From NCBI RefSeq assembly GCF_000018605.1, contig NC_010003.1, forward strand, positions 1,216,501 to 1,280,500: a stretch of 64,000 nucleotides of DNA, read 5' to 3'. Shown here piece after piece: positions 37,547 through 47,774 of the stretch (positions within the stretch are counted from its first letter, which is position 1; each line of letters opens with the position of its first letter). Made by a program: the position numbers and the translations under genes. The stretch comes from Petrotoga mobilis SJ95. Its GTDB lineage: Bacteria > Thermotogota > Thermotogae > Petrotogales > Petrotogaceae. The notes beneath the pieces are model-generated. The model made no database searches. It saw nothing but the letters and a program-made list of their open reading frames with translations, and was not told where the DNA came from.

Positions 37547-39725
37547 AAAGATCAACATAGAAGAGATTTTAAACGATTTGGAACATTACACACCAAGAAG
37601 AAAAGGATGGACTTGGAGAAAAAAATTACCTGAAGGAACCAAAAAAAGCGATTTTAATTACTATGAGATAAGTGAGGATTTGAAAAACTCGATTCCTCTT
37701 CCTGCGGCCCATTACTTTGATAACCTAGACCCACAACCAGACACGGTGATAACATCGGAAATCGCTTCAGGAAGATTTGAGGAAGATGTTAGAAGAATGC
37801 GCATGGCTGCCTGGCACGGAGCAGATCATATTATGGTCATAAGAACACTTGGGCAAAGCCATATAGACGGTCTTATGGAAGGGACCCCTGAAGGTATTGG
37901 TGGGATACCGATAACGAGAAAACAGTTGAGGGCAACTAGAAAAGCGCTTGATCTAATTGAAGACGAAGTAGGTAGACCCATAAACTTTCACAGTTATGTT
38001 TCAGGTGTAGCAGGCCCTGAAATAGCTGTAATGTTTGCCGAAGAGGGGGTTAATGGAGCTCACCAAGATCCACAGTACAATATTTTGTACAGAGGTATCA
38101 ATCCTATAAGATCTTTTGTGGATGCCGCTGTTGCAAAAAAAGTGATGGCTTGGGCGAATATACTCCAAATAGATGGTGCCCATAACGCTAACGCATCTGC
38201 TAAAAAAGCTAGAAACGTGATGCCGGAGCTTTTGGTCCAACATGCTATAAACTCGCTATTTTCATTAAAAGTAGGCATGAAAAAAGAAAATATCGCTTTA
38301 TCAACCGTTCCCCCTGTAGTTTCCCCTTCTCCTGAGTTCAGAATCAACTTGGTCTATGCCGTTACATTGAGAGAACTGTTTAAAGGCTACAAGTTCAGAG
38401 CTCAAATGAACACAAGGTACATCGAATCTGATTTATTCGATGCCACAAGGATTCACGTTTTAAATACCCTCATTTCTCGGTTAACCTCTGCAGACATTCA
38501 ATCAACTATTACTCCCGACGAAGGTAGAAATGTTCCATGGCACGTTAATTCTATTAGAGGTGTCGAAACGGCTAAACATACATTGATATCAGCGGATAAT
38601 ATTAAACAATACCTCAAAATCGATGAAGAACAAGTTAGAAAAGAAGTAAGAGAATTGAAGATGAGAGCTATATTGATGCTCGAAGAAATCATAGAAATGG
38701 GAGGATATTTTGAAGCATTGGAAAATGGCATGTTCGTAGATAACGGGTACTATCCTGAAAGAGCAGGAGACGGAATAGTCAGAAAAAAGAACGGAGAAAT
38801 TGCGGCAGGCTCTGTTGTACCAAGGGATAAAGATTATATGGCACCCGTTTGTGAACATTTTGGGTACAACGCCTTACCTGAAGGATTAGATAAACCTTGT
38901 GATTTAATCGGTGGTTGTACCTTACATAATAGAGAAAAGATTCAATTTATTGACGAGTTAGATGAGAGTGATAATGTCGAAAAAAGATTGCAAGAAATAA
39001 AAGAATACAAAGAAAATAATCTTATAAAACCAGAAGTTGAATGGAGTTATGATGGTTGGATACAATTGGACATGACCATCCCTGAATCTGAAGAATACGC
39101 CAAAGCAGCGGCGGTTGAAATATGTAAAAAAATGGGACTCGAAGATATTCATGTTATTCATTCTGCCATTTTACATCCATCAGAAGGAACGTATCTCGAA
39201 TTGAAGGCAAAGGTACCTTTCTTTGTTAAAAAGGATGAATTAGAGCTTCCCCAAAAGAACGAAGTGATGAGTGATGACGAGCTTTTTGAATTTTTTGGTA
39301 AACACAAGGTCAAAGTAGTAGCCGGAACGATAGGTAATGATGAGCACAACATTGGTATCAGAGAAATTCTGGATATAAAACATGGAGGTATAGAAAAATA
39401 TGGAATAAGCTACGTTTACCTTGGTACTTCTGTGCCCCCAGAAAAAATCATAGATAGTGCGATAGAAGTTGGAGCCCAGGCGGTTTTAGCTTCTATGATT
39501 ATTACTCATAACGAAGTTCATGTGGAAAATATGAAAAAATTACATGAAATTGCTGTAGAAAAAGGAGTTAGAGATAAATTATTACTTATCGTTGGAGGAA
39601 CTCAGATAACCAATGATTTAGCGATCAATAATTACATGGACGCTGGCTTTGGAAGAGGTACCAAAGGGAATCACGTTGCCACATTTTTGGCTAAGAAACT
39701 AAAAGAAAGAGAGCAAAACGAATAA
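37527..39725 (+). CDS. oraE: D-ornithine 4,5-aminomutase, E subunit
   Basis: The 732-residue catalytic subunit. The N-terminal TIM barrel binds PLP; the C-terminal Rossmann domain binds adenosylcobalamin through NDEHNIG (DxHxxG, about residue 605) followed by VYLGTSVPPEK and LIVGGTQI. GTG 37527 follows AGAGGTGG. No ornithine racemase (orr) is visible in the operon although the pathway uses D-ornithine. Confidence 0.93.
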   Translation: MKLQPNEKINIEEILNDLEHYTPRRKGWTWRKKLPEGTKKSDFNYYEISEDLKNSIPLPAAHYFDNLDPQPDTVITSEIASGRFEEDVRRMRMAAWHGADHIMVIRTLGQSHIDGLMEGTPEGIGGIPITRKQLRATRKALDLIEDEVGRPINFHSYVSGVAGPEIAVMFAEEGVNGAHQDPQYNILYRGINPIRSFVDAAVAKKVMAWANILQIDGAHNANASAKKARNVMPELLVQHAINSLFSLKVGMKKENIALSTVPPVVSPSPEFRINLVYAVTLRELFKGYKFRAQMNTRYIESDLFDATRIHVLNTLISRLTSADIQSTITPDEGRNVPWHVNSIRGVETAKHTLISADNIKQYLKIDEEQVRKEVRELKMRAILMLEEIIEMGGYFEALENGMFVDNGYYPERAGDGIVRKKNGEIAAGSVVPRDKDYMAPVCEHFGYNALPEGLDKPCDLIGGCTLHNREKIQFIDELDESDNVEKRLQEIKEYKENNLIKPEVEWSYDGWIQLDMTIPESEEYAKAAAVEICKKMGLEDIHVIHSAILHPSEGTYLELKAKVPFFVKKDELELPQKNEVMSDDELFEFFGKHKVKVVAGTIGNDEHNIGIREILDIKHGGIEKYGISYVYLGTSVPPEKIIDSAIEVGAQAVLASMIITHNEVHVENMKKLHEIAVEKGVRDKLLLIVGGTQITNDLAINNYMDAGFGRGTKGNHVATFLAKKLKEREQNE

Positions 39726-39815
39726 TTTTTAATTAATTTATTCTTGCTTTAAATTTTTTTTTAGTGTAAAATTGAGATAGTGAAACCCTAATTCTTCCAA
39801 AGGGAGGAAAACTTG

Positions 39816-40928
39816 ATGTCTTTTGAAATAGATACAAGGGTTTTAAAAAATGCTGTTCAATTAACCAGTAATGCTGTTTCAAGAAAAACAGCTAACCCTA
39901 TTTTGAAAGGAATAAAATTGGCTGTAGAAGACGATGAGTTACACATTTATGCTACAGATTTGCAGACCGGTTTTCACAAATGGCTGAAGGTTAAAGATAG
40001 TGATGAAAACTTTTCTACAGTGGTGGAACAGACGATATTCTTGGAAATTCTATCGAATCTCACTTCTGACACAATTACGATCACTTTGGATGGAGTCTTG
40101 AAGATTTCAGGTGGCAATTCTGTATTTCGATTACCTACCATGGACCCTGATGAATTTCCTTCTCTTGCTTTCGAGGTTACAGGGAATTCAATTTTGTTAG
40201 ATAGAACAATTATTACTAATATGATCGATAAGGTTGTTTTTTGTGCTTTAAAAGATTCTTCTTCCCTTTCGCGCAATTTAAATGCCGTTTACTGGGATTT
40301 TAGACAAGGTGGCTTTTTGAACTTAGTCGCAACCGATTCATATAGATTAGCCCTTTCTGAAAGTAAGTTGGAAGATGATAATATTCTTTCACCATTCCTT
40401 TTATCCCTAAAAAGTATGGATGAATTAAAAACGATACTTTCTTCCGCAAAAACGGAGAAGGTAAGAGTGGTCCAAAGTGGTTCTCAAATTCTCTTTGATT
40501 TTGAAGAAGATAATAACCAGCTGATTTATAACGTTATAGATGCTGAATTTCCTAATTATTTGAGTATAATTCCCGAGAGTTTTATCACAAAGATCAAGGC
40601 TAAGACCTCAGAATTTTTGGCTATTATGAAAAGGATGTCTATAACAGCCGGAAGTGAGGAATATACTTTATTAAATATTGAAGATGGAAGAATACAGTTT
40701 TATGCGAGTTCTCCGGATGTTGGTGAAGCAAAAGAAGAGATTGATGTCGAACAAGAGGGTAAAAATATTGAGATTGCTTATTCCCCAAGATATTTCAGGG
40801 AAGCGTTAGAAAGAATAGAGACAGTGGAATTTGAATTTGATATATCCGATGAGGAAAAACCTACCATTTTAAAACCTTTGGAAGACAACAGTTACATGTT
40901 CATAATAATGCCAAAAAGGAAAAGTTGA
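39816..40928 (+). CDS. dnaN: DNA polymerase III beta subunit (sliding clamp)
   Basis: The 370-residue ring clamp has three repeated domains and the typical signals (NAVSRKTANPILKGIKL, VATDSYRLALSE, and C-terminal MFIIMPKR, the usual clamp ending). ATG 39816 after AAGGGAGG is preferred to TTG 39813. dnaA is not adjacent. It begins a tightly packed plus-strand gene run to 46860. Confidence 0.94.
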   Translation: MSFEIDTRVLKNAVQLTSNAVSRKTANPILKGIKLAVEDDELHIYATDLQTGFHKWLKVKDSDENFSTVVEQTIFLEILSNLTSDTITITLDGVLKISGGNSVFRLPTMDPDEFPSLAFEVTGNSILLDRTIITNMIDKVVFCALKDSSSLSRNLNAVYWDFRQGGFLNLVATDSYRLALSESKLEDDNILSPFLLSLKSMDELKTILSSAKTEKVRVVQSGSQILFDFEEDNNQLIYNVIDAEFPNYLSIIPESFITKIKAKTSEFLAIMKRMSITAGSEEYTLLNIEDGRIQFYASSPDVGEAKEEIDVEQEGKNIEIAYSPRYFREALERIETVEFEFDISDEEKPTILKPLEDNSYMFIIMPKRKS

Positions 40929-40931
40929 AAC

Positions 40932-41420
40932 ATGTTAAAAATTGGGTTTGGTTACGATGTTCATCCTTTTGCTGAAAATAGAAGATTAATATTGGGTGGA
41001 GTTGTAATTAATCATCCAAAAGGTTATGGATTATTGGGCCATTCGGATGGAGACGTTTTTTTTCATGCATTAATTGATAGTTTATTAGGGATGTGCGGTT
41101 TGGGGTCAATAGGGGAGTACTTTCCTGAAAGTAAAGAGTTTGAAAATATTAGTAGCTCAATCCTATTAGAAAAGACTATAGATTTGATTAATAAAAGATA
41201 TATTGTTAAGATAAATAATATAGATGTGGTGATCATATCTAAGAGTGTAAATATCAGTTCAATAACAGGTCAAATCAAAAATAATACCTCGTGTATCTTA
41301 AATTTAGAAGTAAGTCGAATAAACTTAAAAGGGAAAAGTGGTAATGGTCTGGGGGTTGGAGGAAATGACCAAGGTATAGAAGTTTATTGTACCATTTTAG
41401 GTGAGATAGATGAAATATAA
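40932..41420 (+). CDS. ispF: 2-C-methyl-D-erythritol 2,4-cyclodiphosphate synthase
   Basis: Fifth step of MEP isoprenoid synthesis. The 162-residue protein has metal ligands in GYDVHPF and LLGHSDGDVFFHALIDSLLG, and the ending GLGVGGNDQGIEVYC. It starts 3 bp after dnaN and overlaps nfi by 11 bp. Confidence 0.93.
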   Translation: MLKIGFGYDVHPFAENRRLILGGVVINHPKGYGLLGHSDGDVFFHALIDSLLGMCGLGSIGEYFPESKEFENISSSILLEKTIDLINKRYIVKINNIDVVIISKSVNISSITGQIKNNTSCILNLEVSRINLKGKSGNGLGVGGNDQGIEVYCTILGEIDEI

Positions 41421-42075
41421 ACCTGTTCATCGGTTCGATATGTCTCCTAAAGATATGATAAAAGTGCAAAAACAATTAGCTAAAGAGGTAAAATTAATCC
41501 ATTTTTCGGATGAACCAAACTTAGTAAGCGGTGTTGATCTTTCCTTTCCAAAAGACGAAGGATTAGCTGTAATTGTAACAATGGATTTTAAAAAATTATC
41601 GGTGATCGATGTAACATATGCCGTGGATAAGATTACCTTACCATATATACCTGGCCTTCTTGCTTTTAGAGAGCTTCCTATCTTTTTAAAGGCTTGGGAA
41701 AAACTTGAAATTGAACCTGATATAGTTTTTTTTGATGGTCAAGGCTATGCCCATCCTAGAAGGATGGGCATAGCTACACATGCGTCTTTTTTTATTGAAA
41801 AGCCTACTATAGGAATTGCTAAATCTAAGTTAATTGGTGAATACGAAGAACCCGGAAAGAAAAAAGGTGAATTCACATTTCTGTACCATAAAGATGAGAA
41901 AATAGGAATAGTGTTGAGAACAAGAGACAATGTGAAACCTGTATTTGTATCTCCTGGCAACTTGGTTGATTTCAATAACGCTTTAGATTTCACTTATCAT
42001 TTCGCCACAAAGTATAAAATTCCAGAGATAACTCGAAAGGCACACTTATACACTCAAAGTTTAAAGCAGAGGTGA
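41410..42075 (+). CDS. nfi: Endonuclease V
   Basis: Nicks DNA 3' of deaminated bases (inosine). The 221-residue sequence has the catalytic Asp in VSGVDLSF, the FRELPIFLKAWEKL segment with its Glu, and FFDGQGYAHPRRMGIATHASF, the family signature. Overlaps ispF upstream and the MFS gene by 4 bp. Confidence 0.94.
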   Translation: MKYKPVHRFDMSPKDMIKVQKQLAKEVKLIHFSDEPNLVSGVDLSFPKDEGLAVIVTMDFKKLSVIDVTYAVDKITLPYIPGLLAFRELPIFLKAWEKLEIEPDIVFFDGQGYAHPRRMGIATHASFFIEKPTIGIAKSKLIGEYEEPGKKKGEFTFLYHKDEKIGIVLRTRDNVKPVFVSPGNLVDFNNALDFTYHFATKYKIPEITRKAHLYTQSLKQR

Positions 42076-43220
42076 CGTTGTTGACCGAAAAGAACACGCG
42101 AAATTTTATATACATCTCAATGATTCTATTTTCGATGGTCATGAATACTCTTGCTCCTCTTATGACTTCCATTCAAGAAAGATTTTCTGTTTCGATAACT
42201 ATTTCTTCTTCATTACCGTTTATAAGTACCTTTGGTACCATGATATCCAACTTTATAGGCAGCTTTTTTATCGCCCAGATAGGTTATAAAAGTTTTTTGA
42301 CCGGTGCTTTTATAATTGAAATTTTAGGTTTGGTTTTATTCGTAACCGCAATTAATTTTCCTATGATTGTATTATCAGCTTTTTTATTGGGGGTAGCGAC
42401 TGGGGCAACTTTTATGACTTTAACTTCCGCTTTTTCACACCTTGATAGAAAAATCCAAAATTTTGGATTTTTAAATGCGAGTTTTGGAATTGGGGGAATA
42501 ATAGCACCCCTTTTGGTTAGCTTATTTTTAGTTATGAAATTAGATTTTAGATTTGTGTATTTTATACACTTAATCTTAATTTCGTTACTTTTCATTTTTG
42601 TTTTAATTTATAAGCCCATTCAAAACATAAAGTATGAAGCGATTAAATTTAAAGAAGCCACCGGTATAATTAGAAAAAGATTTGTTTATTTATCATTGTT
42701 GATATTTTTATTCTATTCCGGAAGTGAAATTGGCATAATAACATGGAGCGGAAACCTTTTCCATGATGTTTTTAACTATTCTAAAGAATTTTCATCTGTA
42801 ATTATAAGTTTATTTTGGGTAGTTTTTACCTTTGGTAGAGCTATTACCGAATTCTTAAACAGAAAATTAACGGAATTGGGAACCATTTTGTACTTCTCTA
42901 TTTCTCTTATAATAAGTCTTGCATTTTTGCTAATATTTCAGCACTTTATTTTCTTTCTTTTCGTTGGTTTTAGTTTATCTGCCATTTTTCCAAGCATTCA
43001 AAAATACACCAATCAAAATCTCCCAAAGAGAATCTTAGGGATGTACAACGGGTTGGCTTTTGGTTCTACTGGGATTGGGGCTATGATAATTGCAACTTCC
43101 ATGGGAGTAATTGGTGATATTAATTTTAATATCTCATATACCATTCCCTTTTTAACTTTTACTATCATCATTTTTATCACACAAAAATTGGGTAAGGAAA
43201 AGTTAGAAAGTGATAAGTGA
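42072..43220 (+). CDS. MFS transporter
   Basis: A 382-residue permease with about twelve hydrophobic helices and the loop 2-3 region typical of the major facilitator family. Start is uncertain: GTG 42072 overlaps the nfi stop, while TTG 42078 or 42081 are better placed after AGAGGTG. Substrate unknown; FGRAITEFLNRKLTELG resembles fucose/glucose-type carriers only weakly. Confidence 0.8.
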   Translation: MTLLTEKNTRNFIYISMILFSMVMNTLAPLMTSIQERFSVSITISSSLPFISTFGTMISNFIGSFFIAQIGYKSFLTGAFIIEILGLVLFVTAINFPMIVLSAFLLGVATGATFMTLTSAFSHLDRKIQNFGFLNASFGIGGIIAPLLVSLFLVMKLDFRFVYFIHLILISLLFIFVLIYKPIQNIKYEAIKFKEATGIIRKRFVYLSLLIFLFYSGSEIGIITWSGNLFHDVFNYSKEFSSVIISLFWVVFTFGRAITEFLNRKLTELGTILYFSISLIISLAFLLIFQHFIFFLFVGFSLSAIFPSIQKYTNQNLPKRILGMYNGLAFGSTGIGAMIIATSMGVIGDINFNISYTIPFLTFTIIIFITQKLGKEKLESDK

Positions 43221-43249
43221 AATTAAGTAATGTACAAAAAGGGGGAAAA

Positions 43250-44749
43250 ATGAAATATTCTAAGATAAAAACTGGTTGCATAGACGGGTTTAAAGTAGAA
43301 AATATCTTAGTAGAAATCGACGTAAACTCCCGTTCTACCCAACAGACATTCAAAATAGTAGGCATGCCCTCCACATCAGTTTTAGAAAGTGAGAAACGAG
43401 TTACAAGTGCCATTAGAAATACTGGGTTTACAATTCCTAACGGATCGATAGTTGCGAATCTTTCACCCACCTCTATGAGAAAAGACGGCTCACATTTTGA
43501 TTTACCAATTGCCGTTTCCTTGTTGGAGGCGTCAGGTCAGATAAAAGAATTAAGTGAAGATTACTATATATTTGGTGAACTTGGTTTGAATGGAGAAGTT
43601 AGACCAGTTTCTGGGATATCTCTTTTCTTGATGTATATAAAAGAAAGAAATCAACAAGCAAAATTCATAATTCCACGGGGAAATCAGGGGGAAAGTAAAT
43701 TTGTAGAAAAGAACGAGGTTATCGTTATAGATAGCTTGAAAGATATCGAAAATATATCGTTAGGTATTTTGGATGATTACTCTCCAAAGTATGAGGATAT
43801 TGTACAACCATCTTACAACTTAGATTTTCGTGAAATCAAAGGTCAAATATTTGCCAAAAGGGGAATAGAGATAGCAGCCAGTGGATTTCACAATGTCTTA
43901 ATGAGAGGATCTCCCGGTTCAGGAAAAACAATGATAGCTAAAAGGGTTCCAACAATATTACCAGATATGACGAGGGAAGAAATCATCGAATCTACGATGA
44001 TTTATTCAGTTGCTGGATATATGAACACGATAATTGATAAAAGGCCCTTCAGATCACCTCACCACACAGCCTCGACAGCCTCAATAATAGGGGGAGGAGC
44101 CGTTCCGAAACCTGGTGAAATAAGCTTGGCTCACAATGGTGTGTTATTCATGGATGAGTTCCCCGAGTACCGTACGGATGTAATAGAATCTCTAAGACAG
44201 CCTTTAGAAGACGGAGAAGTGACGGTAACAAGAGCAAAATCCGTTGCTAATTTTCCTGCAAGGTTCATGCTTATAGCATCTCAAAATCCTTGTCCATGTG
44301 GATATTATGGAGATAAGGAGATAGAATGTACGTGTAGTTTGAACCAGATCTTAAATTACAACAGAAAAATATCAGGACCCATATTGGACAGAATAGATAT
44401 TAGAATAGATACACCAAGGGTAAAAATAGATGAACTCATGTCCAAAGAAGACGGAGAAAGCTCCGAAAAGATTAAAGAAAGAGTTTCAAAAGCTTCCCAA
44501 ATACAGATAAAAAGGCAAAATAAATTGAATGGAAAACTTAGCAATAAAGAGCTGAAGAAATTTGCTGTTCTTAGTGAAAAAGCGGAAGACTTTCTAAAAC
44601 AAGCAGCTATCAATTTAAAATTAACCGCTAGATCGGTAAACAGGGTAGTAAGAATTTCACGAACTATAGCTGACACTTTTGATTCAAAAAATGTGGAAAT
44701 AAGTCATGTTTCGGAAGCCCTGAATTACAGAGGGAGAAAAATCATATGA
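43250..44749 (+). CDS. comM: YifB/ComM-type Mg-chelatase-like AAA+ ATPase
   Basis: The 499-residue helicase-like ATPase has an N-terminal Lon-S5-type domain, Walker A MRGSPGSGKTMIAKR, Walker B VLFMDEFPEY, and a Cys-rich zinc-like loop (NPCPCGYYGDKEIECTC). ComM promotes branch migration in natural transformation. ATG 43250 follows AAAGGGGG; the longer frame from 43217 overlaps the MFS gene. Confidence 0.92.
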   Translation: MKYSKIKTGCIDGFKVENILVEIDVNSRSTQQTFKIVGMPSTSVLESEKRVTSAIRNTGFTIPNGSIVANLSPTSMRKDGSHFDLPIAVSLLEASGQIKELSEDYYIFGELGLNGEVRPVSGISLFLMYIKERNQQAKFIIPRGNQGESKFVEKNEVIVIDSLKDIENISLGILDDYSPKYEDIVQPSYNLDFREIKGQIFAKRGIEIAASGFHNVLMRGSPGSGKTMIAKRVPTILPDMTREEIIESTMIYSVAGYMNTIIDKRPFRSPHHTASTASIIGGGAVPKPGEISLAHNGVLFMDEFPEYRTDVIESLRQPLEDGEVTVTRAKSVANFPARFMLIASQNPCPCGYYGDKEIECTCSLNQILNYNRKISGPILDRIDIRIDTPRVKIDELMSKEDGESSEKIKERVSKASQIQIKRQNKLNGKLSNKELKKFAVLSEKAEDFLKQAAINLKLTARSVNRVVRISRTIADTFDSKNVEISHVSEALNYRGRKII

Positions 44750-45594
44750 GAAAAATATCTTCTTTTTTTCTGTTACTTTTATTGGTATTAAGTGCAGTTT
44801 ATGCTAATTCACAAGAGTTAATAACAATACCAGATATAGAAAACCTAGAAAAAGTAAAAGTTTCTTCTATATTGGATGGAGACACAATTAACACTTACCA
44901 ATACGCTGAAAGTATCAGGTTGATAGGGATAGACGCACCAGAGATCAAAGCTGGTAGTAAGCCTATTAGCGAGTATGGCTATAAGTCGTATCAATTTGTG
45001 AAAGATAGACTAATAAATGTTGCAAACAGAAACGTATATTTAGAGTTTGATGAGGATAAGTTTGACAATTATGGCAGAGTTTTGGCGTATGTTTATTATG
45101 AGGATGAAGAAGGTAACTTAATATTATTAAACGAGGAATTATTAAAAAATGGATTAGCCCGACCGTTGTTTTACGAAGATACTTCAAAAAAGCAAGAAAT
45201 ATTTGTTAAAGCTTATATCCAAGCATATGAAGATAGAAAAGGGATCTTTGAAAAATACGATGATGAAAGCATAGTAGTGGAATCTGATGCCTTAACCCAA
45301 AAGGATTTAGGTAGAATGAGGTGGGTGAAGGTCAAAGTAAAGGATGTTATAAAAGAAGGCGGAAATTACTATAAAATTATCTCTGAAGGCGAAGATTTTT
45401 ACTATGGAATAAGAAAACAGGAATTTGATGCCTTTTTTGATGGTTACGATATCTATGATTTAGTTGGGGAAGAAGTTATGTTCTGGGGAGAAATATGGTT
45501 TGATCAGCGAACTGGGCAATACGAAATACTGGGAAGGGCTCCTTTTGAGATAAAAAGATTTGTGAATGGGGTGCAGGGAGAAGAGGGAGTTTAG
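44746..45594 (+). CDS. Secreted thermonuclease (SNase) family protein
   Basis: A 282-residue exported nuclease: signal peptide (FFLLLLLVLSAVYA), then an SNase domain (residues ~35-165) with KVSSILDGDTIN, IRLIGIDAPEIK and YGRVLAYVYY, which hold the catalytic Arg/Glu/Arg set. The C-terminal ~100 residues are a separate, unassigned beta-rich part. ATG overlaps the comM stop. Neighbouring comM suggests a possible link to DNA uptake, by inference. Confidence 0.85.
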   Translation: MRKISSFFLLLLLVLSAVYANSQELITIPDIENLEKVKVSSILDGDTINTYQYAESIRLIGIDAPEIKAGSKPISEYGYKSYQFVKDRLINVANRNVYLEFDEDKFDNYGRVLAYVYYEDEEGNLILLNEELLKNGLARPLFYEDTSKKQEIFVKAYIQAYEDRKGIFEKYDDESIVVESDALTQKDLGRMRWVKVKVKDVIKEGGNYYKIISEGEDFYYGIRKQEFDAFFDGYDIYDLVGEEVMFWGEIWFDQRTGQYEILGRAPFEIKRFVNGVQGEEGV

Positions 45595-45646
45595 TTTAAA
45601 GTTTATTTTAAAGATCGTATAACAGAATAAGAGGGGGATAAACAGT

Positions 45647-46216
45647 ATGGGTAAATATTTTAAAAAAGTAGTAGGAGAAAAATGCTTTTTGTCACCAGTT
45701 AATCCTGACGATTTTGAAAAATACACGGAATGGTTAAATGACCCAGAAATATCAGAAAACATGATGGTAGAGGATAATATTATTTCTTTGCTTAAAGAAA
45801 AAGACATTTTAGAAAAAATGGCTAAAGGCAACGATGTTTTTTTTGCCATAGTGGATTTAGAAACAGAAGAGCTGATAGGTAATTGTGGGTTGCATGACAT
45901 TAATAGAATTAATCAATCGGCTGTCCTTGGAATTTTTATTGGGAATAGAGAATATCTGTCTAAAGGATATGGTACCCAAGCCATTAAGTTGCTTTTGAAT
46001 TATGGATTCAACGTTTTAAATTTAAATAATATCATGTTGGAAGTTTTTGAATACAACAAAAGGGCCATAAGATCTTACCAAAAAGCTGGATTTAAAGAAA
46101 TAGGTAGGCGAAGGCAAGCAAAGTTTTTTAAAAACAATAGATACGATATAATATTTATGGACATTTTGAGAGAAGAATTTCTTGAAATAAAAGATGGGAA
46201 AGGAGCAATAGGGTGA
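45647..46216 (+). CDS. GNAT acetyltransferase (RimJ/RimL-like)
   Basis: A 189-residue N-acetyltransferase with the acetyl-CoA loop region (GIFIGNREYLSKGYGTQAIKLLL) and the late motif VFEYNKRAIRSYQKAGFKEIGRRR. Related enzymes acetylate ribosomal proteins or polyamines. The start follows GAGGGGG; the stop overlaps the next gene by 4 bp. Confidence 0.87.
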   Translation: MGKYFKKVVGEKCFLSPVNPDDFEKYTEWLNDPEISENMMVEDNIISLLKEKDILEKMAKGNDVFFAIVDLETEELIGNCGLHDINRINQSAVLGIFIGNREYLSKGYGTQAIKLLLNYGFNVLNLNNIMLEVFEYNKRAIRSYQKAGFKEIGRRRQAKFFKNNRYDIIFMDILREEFLEIKDGKGAIG

Positions 46217-46860
46217 AAGATTTAGACAATATCGAAAAATTCACCACTGGTGAAGAAGTAGCTAATGCCGTTATACACGGTATAGGAGCATTGTTGAGTA
46301 TAGCTGCTCTGGTGTTATTGGTAGTTTTTTCAGCGATTAACGGACAACCTTGGAGTATTTTCAGTTCGGTTATATATGGTTCATCGTTGATTATTCTTTA
46401 TTTATCTTCAACACTATATCACAGCTTTCAACGTAAAAAAATCAAAGATCTCTTTGAAATATTCGATCATTCTGCAATTTATATTTTAATAGCCGGTACT
46501 TACACACCTTTTGCACTAATTACGTTGAGTGGAAGGCTAGGTTGGATTATATTTTCTGTGGTATGGGTTTTGGCAGCTATAGGCATTATTTTTAAAATAT
46601 TTTTCGTTAAAAGGTTTAGGATCCTTTCAACAATTTTATACATAGCCATGGGATGGTTGGTTGTGTTTGCTATGGAACCTTTAGTTACAAACTTGGATTT
46701 CTGGGGAGTCTTTTGGTTGGTTATAGGAGGCATTCTTTACACACTCGGGACCATATTTTACGTGTGGAGAAAAATCCCATATCATCATGCTTTATGGCAT
46801 TTGATAGTACTTGCAGGAAGTATATGCCACTTTTTCTCAGTGTTTTTTTATGTTATATGA
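46213..46860 (+). CDS. Hemolysin III family (PAQR-like) membrane protein
   Basis: A 215-residue seven-helix protein with the family motifs VIHGIGALLSIAAL, STLYHSF, FDHSAIYILIAGTYTPF and HHALWHLIVLAGSICHF. The conserved Ser/Asp/His residues suggest a zinc-dependent hydrolase fold as in PAQR receptors. The true cell role is unknown despite the name. It ends 3 bp from the convergent pta gene. Confidence 0.9.
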   Translation: MKDLDNIEKFTTGEEVANAVIHGIGALLSIAALVLLVVFSAINGQPWSIFSSVIYGSSLIILYLSSTLYHSFQRKKIKDLFEIFDHSAIYILIAGTYTPFALITLSGRLGWIIFSVVWVLAAIGIIFKIFFVKRFRILSTILYIAMGWLVVFAMEPLVTNLDFWGVFWLVIGGILYTLGTIFYVWRKIPYHHALWHLIVLAGSICHFFSVFFYVI

Positions 46861-46863
46861 GTC

Positions 46864-47748
46864 TCAGGAGTTTAAAACTCCAAGTGCCAGAGCTGCCAAT
46901 TTCGATTGATCGTTGTCGGCTCTTGATACTAATACTATGGGAGCCTTTGCTCCCACTACAATCCCTGCCACGTTTCCTCCTGAAAAATATACAGCAGATT
47001 TTCCTAACAAGTTCCCCGAATGGATATCTGGAACAATTAAAATATCTGCTTTACCTGCAACCTCACTGTTTATATTTTTAATCTTGGCAGCTTGTTCGTT
47101 TATAGCGTTATCAAGGGCAAGAGGACCATCGACAATGCACCCTTTTATTTGGCCTCTTTTGTTCATTTGGGTCAATATCGCGGCATCTACTGTCTCGGGC
47201 ATATCGGGATTAACTACTTCGACCGCCGCTAATAAAGCTACCTTGGGAGTTTTTATTTCAAGGTTTTTGGCTACTTCAAGGGCGTTGTATATAATTTGAA
47301 CCTTTTGCATTAAATCTGGGTGGATTATCATTCCACCATCGCTTATCAAAAGTAATCTATCCAAATAAGGTGTTTCTACTACCGCAACATGAGAAAGCAA
47401 ATTTCCTGTTTTTAATCCCCAATCGTTGTTTAAAACAGCTTTTAGCAACTCAGAAGTTTTTATCTTACCCTTCATGAGCAGATCAGCAGCCCCACTTGAA
47501 ACGAGACGAACACCTTTTTCTGCTGCTTCCTGTGGAGTTTCTGCCTCTATAATGTCAAATTCCTTTCCAACAATTTCCAAATTTTTTTTAATTTCTTCTT
47601 TATTTCCAACCAAGACAGGGTTTGCAAACCCTTCTTCACTTGCTTTTGATAAAGCCTTCAAAGCTTCAATATCTTCAGCACAGACAAGAACGACGTTCTT
47701 TGTTGGTTTGGACTTTGCTCTATTCAACAATTCTTCAAAGTTTTTCAT
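46864..47748 (-). CDS. Phosphate acetyl/butyryltransferase
   Basis: Interconverts acyl-CoA and acyl-phosphate, feeding acetate kinase for ATP from acetyl-CoA. The 294-residue sequence (LMKGKIKTSELLKAVLN; GCIVDGPLALDNAIN; VGAKAPIVLVSRAD) belongs to the PTA/PTB family; this short form acts as phosphotransacetylase in Thermotogales. It would use acetyl-CoA from the ornithine pathway. Separated by 26 bp from MATE upstream. Confidence 0.85.
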   Translation of the reverse strand: MKNFEELLNRAKSKPTKNVVLVCAEDIEALKALSKASEEGFANPVLVGNKEEIKKNLEIVGKEFDIIEAETPQEAAEKGVRLVSSGAADLLMKGKIKTSELLKAVLNNDWGLKTGNLLSHVAVVETPYLDRLLLISDGGMIIHPDLMQKVQIIYNALEVAKNLEIKTPKVALLAAVEVVNPDMPETVDAAILTQMNKRGQIKGCIVDGPLALDNAINEQAAKIKNINSEVAGKADILIVPDIHSGNLLGKSAVYFSGGNVAGIVVGAKAPIVLVSRADNDQSKLAALALGVLNS

Positions 47749-47774
47749 GAAAGAGTCCTCCTTTGTTGACTATA

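Noticed and set aside
44746-45594. Micrococcal nuclease homologue as a competence gene
   Set aside because: Only adjacency to comM suggests it; secreted SNase proteins have many roles, so it is annotated by family only.
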